Shown: piece by piece, positions 1 to 8,400 of the stretch
How positions within the stretch are numbered: position 1 is the stretch's first letter
Layout: the number at the start of each line of letters is the position of its first letter
Source of the DNA: an uncultured Bacteroidales bacterium
GTDB lineage: Bacteria > Bacteroidota > Bacteroidia > Bacteroidales > UBA932
Direction: 5' to 3'
NCBI GenBank assembly: GCA_937900465.1
Contig: CALCEJ010000082.1
Coordinates: 1 to 19,214, forward strand
DNA: 19,214 bases
The notes under the pieces: model-generated
Databases searched by the model: none
Told to the model about the DNA's origin: nothing
What the model saw: only the letters and a program-made list of their open reading frames with translations
Position numbers and translations under genes: made by a program

Positions 1-23
1 GGTGTCATTTTGGTGGTGACACC
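1..23. repeat. Short inverted repeat at window edge
   Basis: Two perfect 7-base arms, GGTGTCA and TGACACC, are separated by a 9-base spacer. The repeat lies about 60 bases past the stop of the lipocalin-like gene, so it could be part of a transcription terminator. No T-tract is visible on the minus strand because the window ends here. It could also belong to a longer repeat outside the window. Confidence 0.35.
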
Positions 24-82
24 TACCGCAATCCAATACAGATATACAAGAGGGGAATCAGAACATCTCCCGGATGACAGAG

Positions 83-1045
83 TTAGCGCTTGTAGAACCA
101 GGGAGCAAGACCTACAGCTTCGCCGAAAGCCTCCTTGCCGTCGGGAGAGACGCAGAGGTCAAAATCGCAGAGGTCAAGCGCGATCTCACGCGTATTCTCA
201 GCCCATCCCCACATCCTGAACTTGAAATTGAATGGATCTGCCCGGTATTCGGGATCTGTTTCAACAGGCTCCTTGCCCATCTTGAGCATATCGCTTACAC
301 TGTACATCTTGTAGGGACTCCTGACAGTGAATGTCTCGGGGTCCATTGAGCCGTAAGAGTAGTCCCAGGTCTCGTCGTAATCACCGGAAGGAGGGCCGAA
401 ACCGTTCCAGCCAAAAGACCCGTCCGCATCAATGTACAAACCGGAGAAAATATGGTCATCATCCGTTTCTATGTGGAGTTTACCGTCGTTAAGTGTGAAC
501 GTACCCTGAATATGATAGCCCCACATTGGAACGTACAGGTCAATGATATTCCCGGAAACTACCATACAAATCCTGTAATCTACCTCCCGGGTATATTCCG
601 CAGGCTTCACACCATTGCGCGGAGCATCCCAGCGGCCATCTCCAAGGGGAGCGGAAACAACTGTGGCGCCCTCTTTCCGGTAGCTTTCATAGGAAAGCAT
701 ACCTTCAAATTCCTCTACCAGGACAAGCCAGGCTTTACCACCAATGAGAAGGGCTTTGACGGTACTGGGGTCGCCGGAAGAGGGAGTAAAGGAAATAGTA
801 TTGTCTGACTCATTGAAAGACCACGTTCCCGATGAGCTTTCTCCCCATCTGTCTTCAGTGTAAGAGCCGTTTTCGTTAAAGATTAACGAAACATCCTCGC
901 CAGCGTACCAGCTGCCGACAAAATCAGCGGAAGTGACCTTGGCGTCAGCAGGCGTTACGGAGTCGTCGGTTTTGTCGGTTTTGTCACAGCCTGAAGCAAG
1001 AAGCGCAATACAGGCAAAAACTGCAAATAGATGATTCTTTGACAT
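83..1045 (-). CDS. Lipocalin-like lipoprotein
   Basis: This is a predicted 320-aa lipoprotein. A short signal peptide ends in a lipobox (ASGC, lipidated Cys20), and the next residues are Asp/Lys-rich (DKTDKTDD). Acidic residues after the lipid Cys are typical of surface-exported Bacteroidota lipoproteins. Residues about 41-100 look like a lipocalin-type beta barrel: a GSW motif at 44-46, then alternating short strands with WGESSSGTWSF. A second, more divergent beta-rich segment follows. The ATG at 1045 was chosen over an in-frame start at 1132 because only this start places the signal peptide at the N-terminus. It lies downstream of the pilus operon and has its own promoter candidate. Its ligand and role are unknown. 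It could be a pilus accessory protein or an unrelated neighbour. The reading frame is sound; the family assignment is moderate. Confidence 0.85.
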   Translation of the reverse strand: MSKNHLFAVFACIALLASGCDKTDKTDDSVTPADAKVTSADFVGSWYAGEDVSLIFNENGSYTEDRWGESSSGTWSFNESDNTISFTPSSGDPSTVKALLIGGKAWLVLVEEFEGMLSYESYRKEGATVVSAPLGDGRWDAPRNGVKPAEYTREVDYRICMVVSGNIIDLYVPMWGYHIQGTFTLNDGKLHIETDDDHIFSGLYIDADGSFGWNGFGPPSGDYDETWDYSYGSMDPETFTVRSPYKMYSVSDMLKMGKEPVETDPEYRADPFNFKFRMWGWAENTREIALDLCDFDLCVSPDGKEAFGEAVGLAPWFYKR

Positions 1046-1070
1046 AACGATCAGTTTTTGTTGAACAGTG

Positions 1071-1078
1071 CAAATGTA
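1071..1078 (-). promoter_or_regulatory. Candidate -7 promoter element for the lipocalin-like gene
   Basis: The minus strand reads TACATTTG, a full match to the Bacteroidota -7 consensus TAnnTTTG. It lies 25 bases before the ATG, giving a leader of about 20 bases. The -33 box is poor: GTTG at an 18-base spacing, or TTTG only at a 25-base spacing. The call rests mainly on the -7 match and its position. Confidence 0.4.
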
Positions 1079-1211
1079 GTAATTCAACGACGATAGCAAC
1101 TGACAAATCAAAGACTGTGACTGGCAATTCATTAAATTATGTCAGACAATAAGCCGCTCATCCCGGAAGCACAGGACAGGGAAAGCTGGAAGAACCCAAG
1201 CGAAGAATAGG

Positions 1212-1265
1212 AAAATCTAAGCAAAAAAACTGGGCTCGTGTTACAAAATTAAAAGTTTAGATTTT
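1212..1265. repeat. Inverted repeat after the downstream OmpA/DUF3575 gene
   Basis: Perfect 9-base arms AAAATCTAA (1212-1220) and TTAGATTTT (1257-1265) enclose 36 bases. The arms can be extended inward by one G-T and one G-C pair. The enclosed segment contains TAATTTTG on the minus strand (1244-1251), another TAnnTTTG match. It may be a stabilising 3' hairpin of the upstream transcript or a regulatory structure. It lacks the GC-rich stem of a classical terminator. Confidence 0.35.
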
Positions 1266-1271
1266 GAAACA

Positions 1272-3125
1272 CTATCGGGCTCTGGAGGGTGTGTAAAGCA
1301 GGTAAGTAAGAGATATTTTAGCTGTCGTGGGACGGAAAAAGACATTGGAAGCCTCCTCCTTGACAACAAGAAGATCCGTAGCTTCAGCGTTATAAATGCG
1401 ATACTGAGAAAATACAGGACCAAAGCCGAGTTCTGTTGTGAGTCTCCACCACGGCCCTATCGCCAGTGAATAGCCACCGCCGAACGAAAGTTTAAACTCT
1501 TCTCCCTGGACACCGTCAGGATTCCAAAGGGCAAAATCATAATAGCCGGCTCCGGCCGAAGCGCTCGCGAACCATCCGCGAAGAACTTCATCATTCCTAT
1601 ACTCCCACGGCTTAAAGTAATAACGGGCACCGACATCCAAATGTGCAAGCTGGAAAGCGAAATTGATATCGCGATTCTTCCACCAAGGCATTACATAATC
1701 AGCGGTAATTTCCCAATGTTTTCCAACAGGGATAGAAAGCGATGCATTAATTCCGGTCAGAGCATCGAAGAGCAAGTTGGTACCAAGACCGAAAGATACG
1801 GTCTGGGATCTTGAGGCGACCTTAACATCCACAGGAACGCTATCCTCCACAGGAACGCTATCCTCCGCGGGAACTTGCTCTACCGGAGGAAGTACCTCCG
1901 TAGAAACATCCGCGGGAACTTGCTCCTCATCAGGAACCGTCTCTTGAGATAGCGGCTTATCCGTTTCTTCTACAATAACGGTTGTTTCAGGGGGTTCATC
2001 TGACGCTCCAGACACCTCCGGCAACTCTGTGTCTTCCACATTATCCGGTTTTTCAAGCTGCTGCGGAGTCTCATTATTATGTTCCGGCCGCATATGATCA
2101 TCATCAAGGACAATCTTGACAGCGCATAGCGCAAGCATCTGATCACCCTTCAGCGCATACCAGGTATTTCCGCCACCAAGGGCTAAGAGAGCACGTTTTT
2201 TCTGGGCAGACGAGAGGCTTTGGTCCTTGAGAATCTCCAAAACGGAAGCCTTGTCATCTCCATAGTATGAATTTTCAACTGTCGCGACGAATTTATCCCA
2301 ATCTACACCACCACTTGAAATAGATATTCTATCTGACTGATAATGAAGAACATTTGCTATATAATCCCTTACATTCCGAGCTCTGGCAAGAGAAAGTTTT
2401 TCATTTGCAGCTTCGCTTCCGTCCGGCGAATAATAACCTATAATATTAATTGCACCAGAATAACCGTCGTCGATCCTGCTTTTCACGGCATCGAGCGTAG
2501 AAATATTACCTTCCGTAAGATCCAGCTGGCGATAACCCCTCCGGAACAGAACCAGATCCTTATCCTGCGGCTCCACCTCAAGGACAACCCGGATCTCTGT
2601 TCTCCTCAGGGAAGGAAATGCGTTTTTCACGAGATCGTCCCAGGCCTCCCCTACCCACAGTTCCTGGAGCTGCACCTTCCGGTTCTTTCCAGCTGCCCGG
2701 ATAATCTGAAGTGCCTCCTCCTTCCAGGGTTTGTCTGAACGAAGCAGATAAGCGGACACGCCTTGCCAGTCTTCATCTACAGTCTTTCTAACAAAAACGG
2801 AATCAGGAAGAGAATAACGATGCTTCAGAAAATCGACGGCAAGACTAGCTCTTTCACCGACAAGGCGCTTATTTACAGCGAACGGGCCCTCGGGAGAAGA
2901 ATATGACAAAACCTCAATCCGAGAAACGGGTGCGTCTGATCCAAAAACGGAATCCAAAGTACTGACAGCCTTCTTGTTCCCGCGGTAATCAGGATTGACA
3001 TCAGTCTTACCGACGCCATAGCTGATCTTTGCCGATACGCTTCTCTCCACGGGTTCAGCGAAAACCGAAGCGCCGCTGAGCACAGCCAGGAGCGAGACAA
3101 ACGGTATGAGGAGTTTCCAATTCAA
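1272..3125 (-). CDS. OmpA-like/DUF3575 outer-membrane protein (permuted order)
   Basis: This is a 617-aa exported protein. Residues 1-23 form a non-lipoprotein signal peptide ending near VFA. Two OmpA-like modules follow, recognisable by SSPEG...NKRL..ERA (75-93) and YSPDG...NEKLSLARA (231-249). Residues about 341-437 are an acidic Pro/Glu/Val linker with short repeats. Residues about 443-612 are a DUF3575-type beta-barrel domain (GLGTNLLFDALTG, LDVGARYYFKPW, FFRPTTAKISLTYLLY). DUF3575 proteins are commonly encoded with Bacteroides fimbriae; OmpA-like modules usually bind peptidoglycan. The domain order is the reverse of the protein at 15478-17178, and the Cys pair in that protein's barrel is absent here. 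The start is TTG, because an in-frame stop lies at 3162-3164 and no ATG precedes the signal peptide. The TTG sits at the end of a terminator-like T-tract, behind a separate promoter. It probably acts in the outer membrane in support of the pilus (inference). Confidence 0.85.
   Translation of the reverse strand: MNWKLLIPFVSLLAVLSGASVFAEPVERSVSAKISYGVGKTDVNPDYRGNKKAVSTLDSVFGSDAPVSRIEVLSYSSPEGPFAVNKRLVGERASLAVDFLKHRYSLPDSVFVRKTVDEDWQGVSAYLLRSDKPWKEEALQIIRAAGKNRKVQLQELWVGEAWDDLVKNAFPSLRRTEIRVVLEVEPQDKDLVLFRRGYRQLDLTEGNISTLDAVKSRIDDGYSGAINIIGYYSPDGSEAANEKLSLARARNVRDYIANVLHYQSDRISISSGGVDWDKFVATVENSYYGDDKASVLEILKDQSLSSAQKKRALLALGGGNTWYALKGDQMLALCAVKIVLDDDHMRPEHNNETPQQLEKPDNVEDTELPEVSGASDEPPETTVIVEETDKPLSQETVPDEEQVPADVSTEVLPPVEQVPAEDSVPVEDSVPVDVKVASRSQTVSFGLGTNLLFDALTGINASLSIPVGKHWEITADYVMPWWKNRDINFAFQLAHLDVGARYYFKPWEYRNDEVLRGWFASASAGAGYYDFALWNPDGVQGEEFKLSFGGGYSLAIGPWWRLTTELGFGPVFSQYRIYNAEATDLLVVKEEASNVFFRPTTAKISLTYLLYTPSRAR
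1831..1866 (-). repeat. 18-base tandem repeat in the linker coding region
   Basis: Two exact 18-base copies (each ACAGGAACGCTATCCTCC on the plus strand) encode a six-residue EDSVPV-type repeat in the acidic linker of the OmpA/DUF3575 protein. A related TCCGCGGGAACTTGCTC segment also occurs twice nearby, at 1864-1880 and 1909-1925. In-frame repeats of this kind can change linker length by slippage. Confidence 0.85.
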
Positions 3126-3152
3126 AAAAAGTACGCCTTTTACAAGACGTAC
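3124..3152 (-). terminator. Rho-independent terminator of the pilus operon
   Basis: On the minus strand the arms GTACGTCTT and AAGGCGTAC pair over nine positions, including one G-T wobble, around a GTAA loop. Seven T residues (3130-3124) follow directly. It lies 36 bases past the last pilus gene. Its T-tract runs into the TTG start of the next gene, which is unusual. Confidence 0.7.
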
Positions 3153-3183
3153 AAATTTAATTTAATTTTTGGAACATCACAAA
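3152..3183 (-). promoter_or_regulatory. Consensus Bacteroidota promoter for the downstream OmpA/DUF3575 gene
   Basis: The minus strand has TTTG (3183-3180), a 20-base spacer and TAAATTTG (3159-3152). This matches the known TTTG-N19-21-TAnnTTTG promoter of Bacteroidota. The predicted start site, near 3145-3148, falls inside the 5' arm of the terminator hairpin. RNA from this promoter would therefore lack part of that arm and escape termination. A GTTCCAAAAATT segment (3175-3164), similar to the operator-like motifs upstream of the regulator and the operon, lies between the two boxes. Confidence 0.6.
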
Positions 3184-3187
3184 AATT

Positions 3188-5458
3188 TTAGAGCATAATT
3201 GCAACTGCGTCCCCAAAATATTTGATTTTTAAAAACAGTCCGAGATTTGTGGGCCTGTTTGCTGCCGCCCGGAGCTGGCGGATATCATCAAAATAAAACG
3301 TATAAACCTTATCCCTCGTATCTTCTACTGTTTCACCGGCGTCTTCCATTGTGGGCTTACTGATAAGAGTAGTCACAAACCAGAAGTTCCACGGATTCCC
3401 GTCTGCATGATAATTCCACTCGAGGCGATCCCCTGCAGCGGTTGTAAACGACATTCCCGAGAGGGTTTCACCGTCGAGAGTGGAGCCATTCTCTGTTCCA
3501 CCCATGGCCACGGCAACATTCTGGACCGTTTCCTCAACAGTGGAAATGCCGGAAGAGCGACGTTCAACCATAAAAGGATTAAGCGTAATGGAAGCCATAC
3601 GAATATTGATGGGATACAGTCCCAGAGGATAATCACCGGGGATTCTGACATCCATCTTGTACGTAGGGCAGGACATTCCGTTAACAGTGCGAGACCCTCC
3701 TGTTGGCACAAGCTCCAACTGCGAGGCACCTGACGGGAGAAAGATGAACTTGTCGATAGTATATACGTTTATGAAACGTGTCATACCGGTAAGTTTGTCC
3801 TTCAACTCGATCTGGCCTCCCTGAAGGGCTGAATTGATGGATGTTCCAAGAGTGAAAGTAATGGCTCCCTTGAATACTGTCCCGTTATTGCTTACCTCAG
3901 AAACAGCAACAGTCTGATCCGCGAATGAAGGACGGACATCTTCTGTCCAGGCGGCCTTAAAATCCGTAGCCTCAACGGCATCGGTATTTTCTCCGGACGC
4001 CAGGGCAGTATAGGTAAAGTATACTGTCTGCGTGGTTCCCGAAAGGGCCGGATCCTGGAATATAATGGAGGTCTCTCCCTGTACAGAGAGTTGGAAACGT
4101 CCATCATTTACCGCAGGGACTTCTTCACTGATTGTTACCGTCTGGTTGTTTGCGTATGTAACGGAATTAACGGCATCCTCAAAGGTGGCATACCCAAGCC
4201 CCTCCCACGGAATTCCGAAAATATCCAGGATATAATTGTGGTTCCTGTATATTTTGCACGGCTCCTGACTCTCGTTGAGCATCATCAGAGTGTGGTATTT
4301 TGTCTTCGGAGTAGCCTGACCGTCTATCTGATACACTACCTTGAGGATTATCTTTGGAGGGTTGCTCTCCAGATTTTGATCCTCAAAGAGGAAAAGAGGG
4401 GCATCAATGGAATTGGTCCCGTCATATATCTGCATCATATCCCCCTCGACTGCCGTGTAACGACTGGCATCTGCCTTATCGTACTGTGTAAGGCGATCTT
4501 CCTTAAGTGCCGGAGAACTCGATGCATCAAAGTATCCGGCAAAGTGATCATCCTGGTTTTCATCGTGATATGGCGCCAGATATCCTTTGTTCAGGCCGTT
4601 TGACAGAATCCAGGAGATTGACTGTATGGTGTAGTCAGTTTGGTTCTTATCTATATTGTACTGACGCCCGCCGATAGTGATCTTACCGCCGGAAATAGTG
4701 TAGGATGTACCGTTCACAGTAACAGTCTTGCCATCTTCAACATCCGTGGCAGAACGCTTGAAATCAAGCATATAGCCAAAATCAACCCTTGCACGGTCAC
4801 GCACCAGATGGATGTTGTGTCCGGCCTGTTTTGAATATGTAACAGTACCTGTGACAGGATCGGTGACGGCAAGAGCAAGCCAAGCTTTCATATCCTCGGA
4901 ACTCTGTTCGCCGTGGAAGCCCCAATAGCAGATTGTACGGTCTTCAGTGGCGCTTACCGTCATTTTGGTGGATTTTATGAGAGTGTTTTCGTTGCCGCCA
5001 ATCTGGTCGTTGCCGGGAATATTTGAAGGGGCATACCCATCGGCGAGGCCGATTCCGACATTTCCCACAAAGTGAATCCGGGCGGTGCGGGAAGGCACTG
5101 TTCCTTCAAAGAGATCGCGTCCCCGGCACGAAAGACCGTCGTGGGTGAAAGGAACCTCTGAGCCTATAAGGGTAGCTTTGCGCCAGCCCAGGTAAATGCC
5201 TTCACGGGTGAAGCATATAAGGTAGAGGGTTTTGATATAGTCTGAAGGGTCCTCATCTCCACCGACGACGCTGGCCTTTGTTGAGAATGTCATCTTCTCC
5301 CCGGGAAGGTCAAAGCCGATACGAACCTGCATTTCGGGTTCGTCCAGTCCGAGTTCCTTCACAATGGGGTCTACAGTATCCACCTCCCTCATACAGGAGG
5401 AGGCAAAAAGGGCAAAAACCGCCAGTAAAGCGAGGATATATGAGAAACGCTTGATCAT
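3188..5458 (-). CDS. Fimbrillin-family lipoprotein, last gene of the pilus operon
   Basis: This is a 756-aa lipoprotein with the lipobox ASSC (Cys22). It carries features repeatedly seen in large Bacteroidales fimbrial lipoproteins: a first beta domain beginning MQVRIGFDLPG (43-53), LVRDRARVDFG near 220, FLFEDQN near 360, and IYRNHNYILDIFGIPWEGLGYATFEDA near 404 that marks the end of the fimbrillin-like part. About 320 C-terminal residues follow, consisting of beta-rich Ig-like segments with no recognised domain name. The ATG overlaps the stop of the preceding gene as TGATG, so translation is probably coupled. It is likely a minor or tip-proximal subunit. No VWA motif is visible, so it is not an Mfa5-type tip. 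The fimbrial family assignment is good; the position in the fibre is inference. Confidence 0.85.
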   Translation of the reverse strand: MIKRFSYILALLAVFALFASSCMREVDTVDPIVKELGLDEPEMQVRIGFDLPGEKMTFSTKASVVGGDEDPSDYIKTLYLICFTREGIYLGWRKATLIGSEVPFTHDGLSCRGRDLFEGTVPSRTARIHFVGNVGIGLADGYAPSNIPGNDQIGGNENTLIKSTKMTVSATEDRTICYWGFHGEQSSEDMKAWLALAVTDPVTGTVTYSKQAGHNIHLVRDRARVDFGYMLDFKRSATDVEDGKTVTVNGTSYTISGGKITIGGRQYNIDKNQTDYTIQSISWILSNGLNKGYLAPYHDENQDDHFAGYFDASSSPALKEDRLTQYDKADASRYTAVEGDMMQIYDGTNSIDAPLFLFEDQNLESNPPKIILKVVYQIDGQATPKTKYHTLMMLNESQEPCKIYRNHNYILDIFGIPWEGLGYATFEDAVNSVTYANNQTVTISEEVPAVNDGRFQLSVQGETSIIFQDPALSGTTQTVYFTYTALASGENTDAVEATDFKAAWTEDVRPSFADQTVAVSEVSNNGTVFKGAITFTLGTSINSALQGGQIELKDKLTGMTRFINVYTIDKFIFLPSGASQLELVPTGGSRTVNGMSCPTYKMDVRIPGDYPLGLYPINIRMASITLNPFMVERRSSGISTVEETVQNVAVAMGGTENGSTLDGETLSGMSFTTAAGDRLEWNYHADGNPWNFWFVTTLISKPTMEDAGETVEDTRDKVYTFYFDDIRQLRAAANRPTNLGLFLKIKYFGDAVAIML

Positions 5459-8400
5459 CAGTCGGTTTTATTAAGCTTATTCACTTCATCCATGGTAAGG
5501 TCTCGGACGCAGCGGGTGAAAGTATTGTTGGTGCCGGAAGCGTAAGCCTGATATCTGTTACCATCCAGGGCCCAGTAATACCGGCCGGCAAGCACTCTGA
5601 CCATTGTCACAGAATAACTTGCGGCGCCCTCGGTCTGGTACTTGATGATAGTTTCAATCTCTGCCTTTGTGGGAAGACGCCAGCCAACATATCTGGTTCC
5701 GTCAGTCCCGACTTCCATATATGTTCCGCAATGCACTGCGGCAGTTGCAGCAGTATAAGCGCCTCCGCTAACAGCACCAAGCTGGGATGCAATCATAAAT
5801 GCCGGGGAACATACGTCGTCCTGAGACTGGTAATTGGCATCCAGAACCGGCCTTCCTATAGCATACTCGTCACTGGTGGATGTGAGCTGGATAACGTACA
5901 TCTGCGGGTTTGTAAGGTTGCTGAAGCTGTTGTCGGTGTGGTACGTTGAGCCACCTGAATCAATGGGATTGGAAACGTCGTTTGCAAATACCTTTGCATA
6001 GAAGCCAATGTCGTCGTAAGTTGTTGTGCCGGTATGGTTTTCCCAGTCTACCCAACTTCCTGTAGAAGGAACATTCACTGTAACATCCCTATAGTATCCA
6101 CGTGCGTAATAATGAGTTTTCTTATACTGTGAACGATAATAGTTTGTCCACCTGTAACGCGTTGAGCCATTACCCCCGGTACCTGTATTACCTCGCCAGT
6201 CATAGTTGTCGGTCCCTCCGTTCATACGCGTATCACCCCAATACCAGAATCCGTCAGCACCCAGGGCTGCATTGGCTTCACCGTCTGTATTGTACCTGTC
6301 CACGCCCTGAGCAACATAGTTCCTGTATTGGGTCTGGACAGTGGAGCCGTTTGTTCCGGTGGTATAATTCACGCGATAATCTCCGGAATCATGGTCCGAA
6401 GGGGTACCATCATTATTAACCGCCGTGGACTTACCTTCAATTGCATTATTATACTGGTCCAGCGTACATTCCACATTATCCTCATACCCGTCCCAACTTG
6501 TCCAGCCATCGGCTGCAGGATTGAATGAATACTCCCTGACGGTTCCGCTCGAGTAACTCTCGTTCCATTTGGAAGACCATAAGCCCGTGAAGGACTGTAT
6601 GTTATCCAGCGGGAAATGGCGGACCGTAATGGTGACCGGATCCACACCGGTTGCGTTCTTGAGGTAAACGGTAAATGACATATCCTTTACCGCACGACTG
6701 GCAAGGGCTTCGGATTCCACCCTGATAAGCCCGTTCGGGGTAAGGGTAATTGTGACTTTTTCTCCCTGGGCGGTAGATCCGGAAGGTGCTGTGGAGGTAA
6801 TGACTATATCTCTCTTGCCGTCAGTATTTGCATCCGTCGCCGTAACAAGCGTACCGGAATCATTTCTCACCTGTTTGGTTACCGTTCCTTTGATGTCCAC
6901 GGTATTTCCCTGATAGTTCACGTAAGACACGCTGAGAGAGCTTGGATCTATATCAACAATACGGCCGTCATCTATGGATACTGACGCATACCAGAGCATC
7001 TCGACACTCTGGGTGTCATCTCCTTTCAGAACATATTCCGTAGGGACTATTGTAAGGTACTTGGTATCCGTAATCTTCACCGTAGTGGCTTCCTGGCTCA
7101 TATTGGTTTCTGTCCAGGGGATTACGTGGTACTCAATCCTCAGCTGCTCGTCCTGGGCCTCGAAGGATTCATTGGAGGAGCCCAGGGAAGCTATTTCGAC
7201 GTCTACGATGTAGACATTGTTGCGGTCGAGGGAAGACACCTTGGACTCATCGCACACGGGGATACGGTAGTAGCTTCGAAGCTGGTCGCCGTCGGAGTCC
7301 CGCGTATAGAAAACGGAAAGGAGGATATAAGGGATACGGCTCTCGTCAGCGCTCCAATCGATGGAGTAGGAGTATGTGACAAGAGCAAAAGTATTGTTGG
7401 TGTTATCCGGATCCGTTCCTTCCTGGAAGGGGGTAAAGTTATTGTCCAGTGTCAGAAGGGGGCTGTCAGCGGGAAGCGTATCCTCATCATAGGCTATATC
7501 TGAACCGTTAAGGTTGAAGTTAACGGCCTTCCAGCGGGGAACACCGGCGGTACGGCCTACATAAGCCATATACTCCTGGATGGAACCGTAGACAACACGC
7601 CCCTGGGCATCCTTCTCGGGTTCTGGGTCAGGATCTGAAGCGGTGGGCTCCGGCGCAAGCGGGATGGTCTTGTCATCACTGAAATTCACCGTCACGATTA
7701 TCTTGGCTGCGGCCCTCTTAAGGTCCACGTCAAACACCTGTTCCGAGGAGGAAGGATTTACCTGCCATCCCTCAATCTTTCCGTCCATCAGGAAGTTTTT
7801 CTTCTCCGAGTACATGCAGTTGGACCAGTAGACGGGGTCCGTATCCGGCGGCGTATAGGTAAGGTAATACCTGTAAATGTCAGTAGAGTTGGTTTGAAGC
7901 GCCTTGAGGACGGTGAGACTCGCCGGGGCAGATGCTGCCGCGGTGTGAGGATTATTAGCCGTCACATAAATGTCGTAGGGCACTCCAACCTCATACCCCT
8001 GTTCCGCCCAGTTGCTGGCAAGAAGTTGCTTGGCCTCGTTAAGAAGGCTCTCGGAGTCATATTTTTCCGTGTCAATCACAACACCGGCGTCTCCGGCATT
8101 GAGGTGATACTGTCTGAACCAGGCAGCGCTTTCGGCGGCATCCTGACGCTTTACAAAGATATCCAGAGAGCCGAAGAAATTCTCGCGGAGTTCGTCCCTT
8201 GAGTCCACAAGATCGCCCTTCTTGATTCCGGAATCAGTGTCTGCAACCTTGGTTTTATCCCCGTTGAAAATGCCGGGAAGAACGGACAGGTAAGGCCTTG
8301 TCTCCTTTTCCGTGGAAGGCACGAACTCCCTCACGCAGGCGGAGAGCACCGCAATCGATGCCGTAAGCATCAGGGCATATTTAGAAAATCTTCTCATCAT
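5458..8400 (-). CDS. Large fimbrial lipoprotein with DUF1566-like C-terminus, probable tip adhesin
   Basis: This is a 980-aa lipoprotein with the lipobox LSAC (Cys22). The first ~410 residues are fimbrillin-like (DLKRAAAKIIVTV near 225, LDRNNVYIVDVEIASLGS near 388). An Ig/BACON-like beta region follows (about 430-600). Residues about 611-800 are strikingly rich in Tyr, Trp, Asn and Gly, for example THYYARGYYRD. The last ~130 residues, with GWRLPTKAEIE near 903 and TFTRCVRDL near 959, match the DUF1566/FISUMP type of C-type-lectin-like fold often found at the end of Bacteroidota surface proteins. This layout, a pilin-like base with a terminal ligand-binding fold, suits the fibre tip. The stop forms TGATG with the next gene. 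The start overlaps the previous stop (ATGA if the first of two Met codons is used, TGATG if the second). The ligand is unknown; carbohydrate is the likely class (inference). Confidence 0.87.
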   Translation of the reverse strand: MMRRFSKYALMLTASIAVLSACVREFVPSTEKETRPYLSVLPGIFNGDKTKVADTDSGIKKGDLVDSRDELRENFFGSLDIFVKRQDAAESAAWFRQYHLNAGDAGVVIDTEKYDSESLLNEAKQLLASNWAEQGYEVGVPYDIYVTANNPHTAAASAPASLTVLKALQTNSTDIYRYYLTYTPPDTDPVYWSNCMYSEKKNFLMDGKIEGWQVNPSSSEQVFDVDLKRAAAKIIVTVNFSDDKTIPLAPEPTASDPDPEPEKDAQGRVVYGSIQEYMAYVGRTAGVPRWKAVNFNLNGSDIAYDEDTLPADSPLLTLDNNFTPFQEGTDPDNTNNTFALVTYSYSIDWSADESRIPYILLSVFYTRDSDGDQLRSYYRIPVCDESKVSSLDRNNVYIVDVEIASLGSSNESFEAQDEQLRIEYHVIPWTETNMSQEATTVKITDTKYLTIVPTEYVLKGDDTQSVEMLWYASVSIDDGRIVDIDPSSLSVSYVNYQGNTVDIKGTVTKQVRNDSGTLVTATDANTDGKRDIVITSTAPSGSTAQGEKVTITLTPNGLIRVESEALASRAVKDMSFTVYLKNATGVDPVTITVRHFPLDNIQSFTGLWSSKWNESYSSGTVREYSFNPAADGWTSWDGYEDNVECTLDQYNNAIEGKSTAVNNDGTPSDHDSGDYRVNYTTGTNGSTVQTQYRNYVAQGVDRYNTDGEANAALGADGFWYWGDTRMNGGTDNYDWRGNTGTGGNGSTRYRWTNYYRSQYKKTHYYARGYYRDVTVNVPSTGSWVDWENHTGTTTYDDIGFYAKVFANDVSNPIDSGGSTYHTDNSFSNLTNPQMYVIQLTSTSDEYAIGRPVLDANYQSQDDVCSPAFMIASQLGAVSGGAYTAATAAVHCGTYMEVGTDGTRYVGWRLPTKAEIETIIKYQTEGAASYSVTMVRVLAGRYYWALDGNRYQAYASGTNNTFTRCVRDLTMDEVNKLNKTD

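Noticed and set aside
1046..1132. N-terminal extension of the lipocalin-like protein to an upstream start
   Set aside because: It would bury the lipoprotein signal peptide 29 residues inside the protein and would include the promoter candidate in the coding region.
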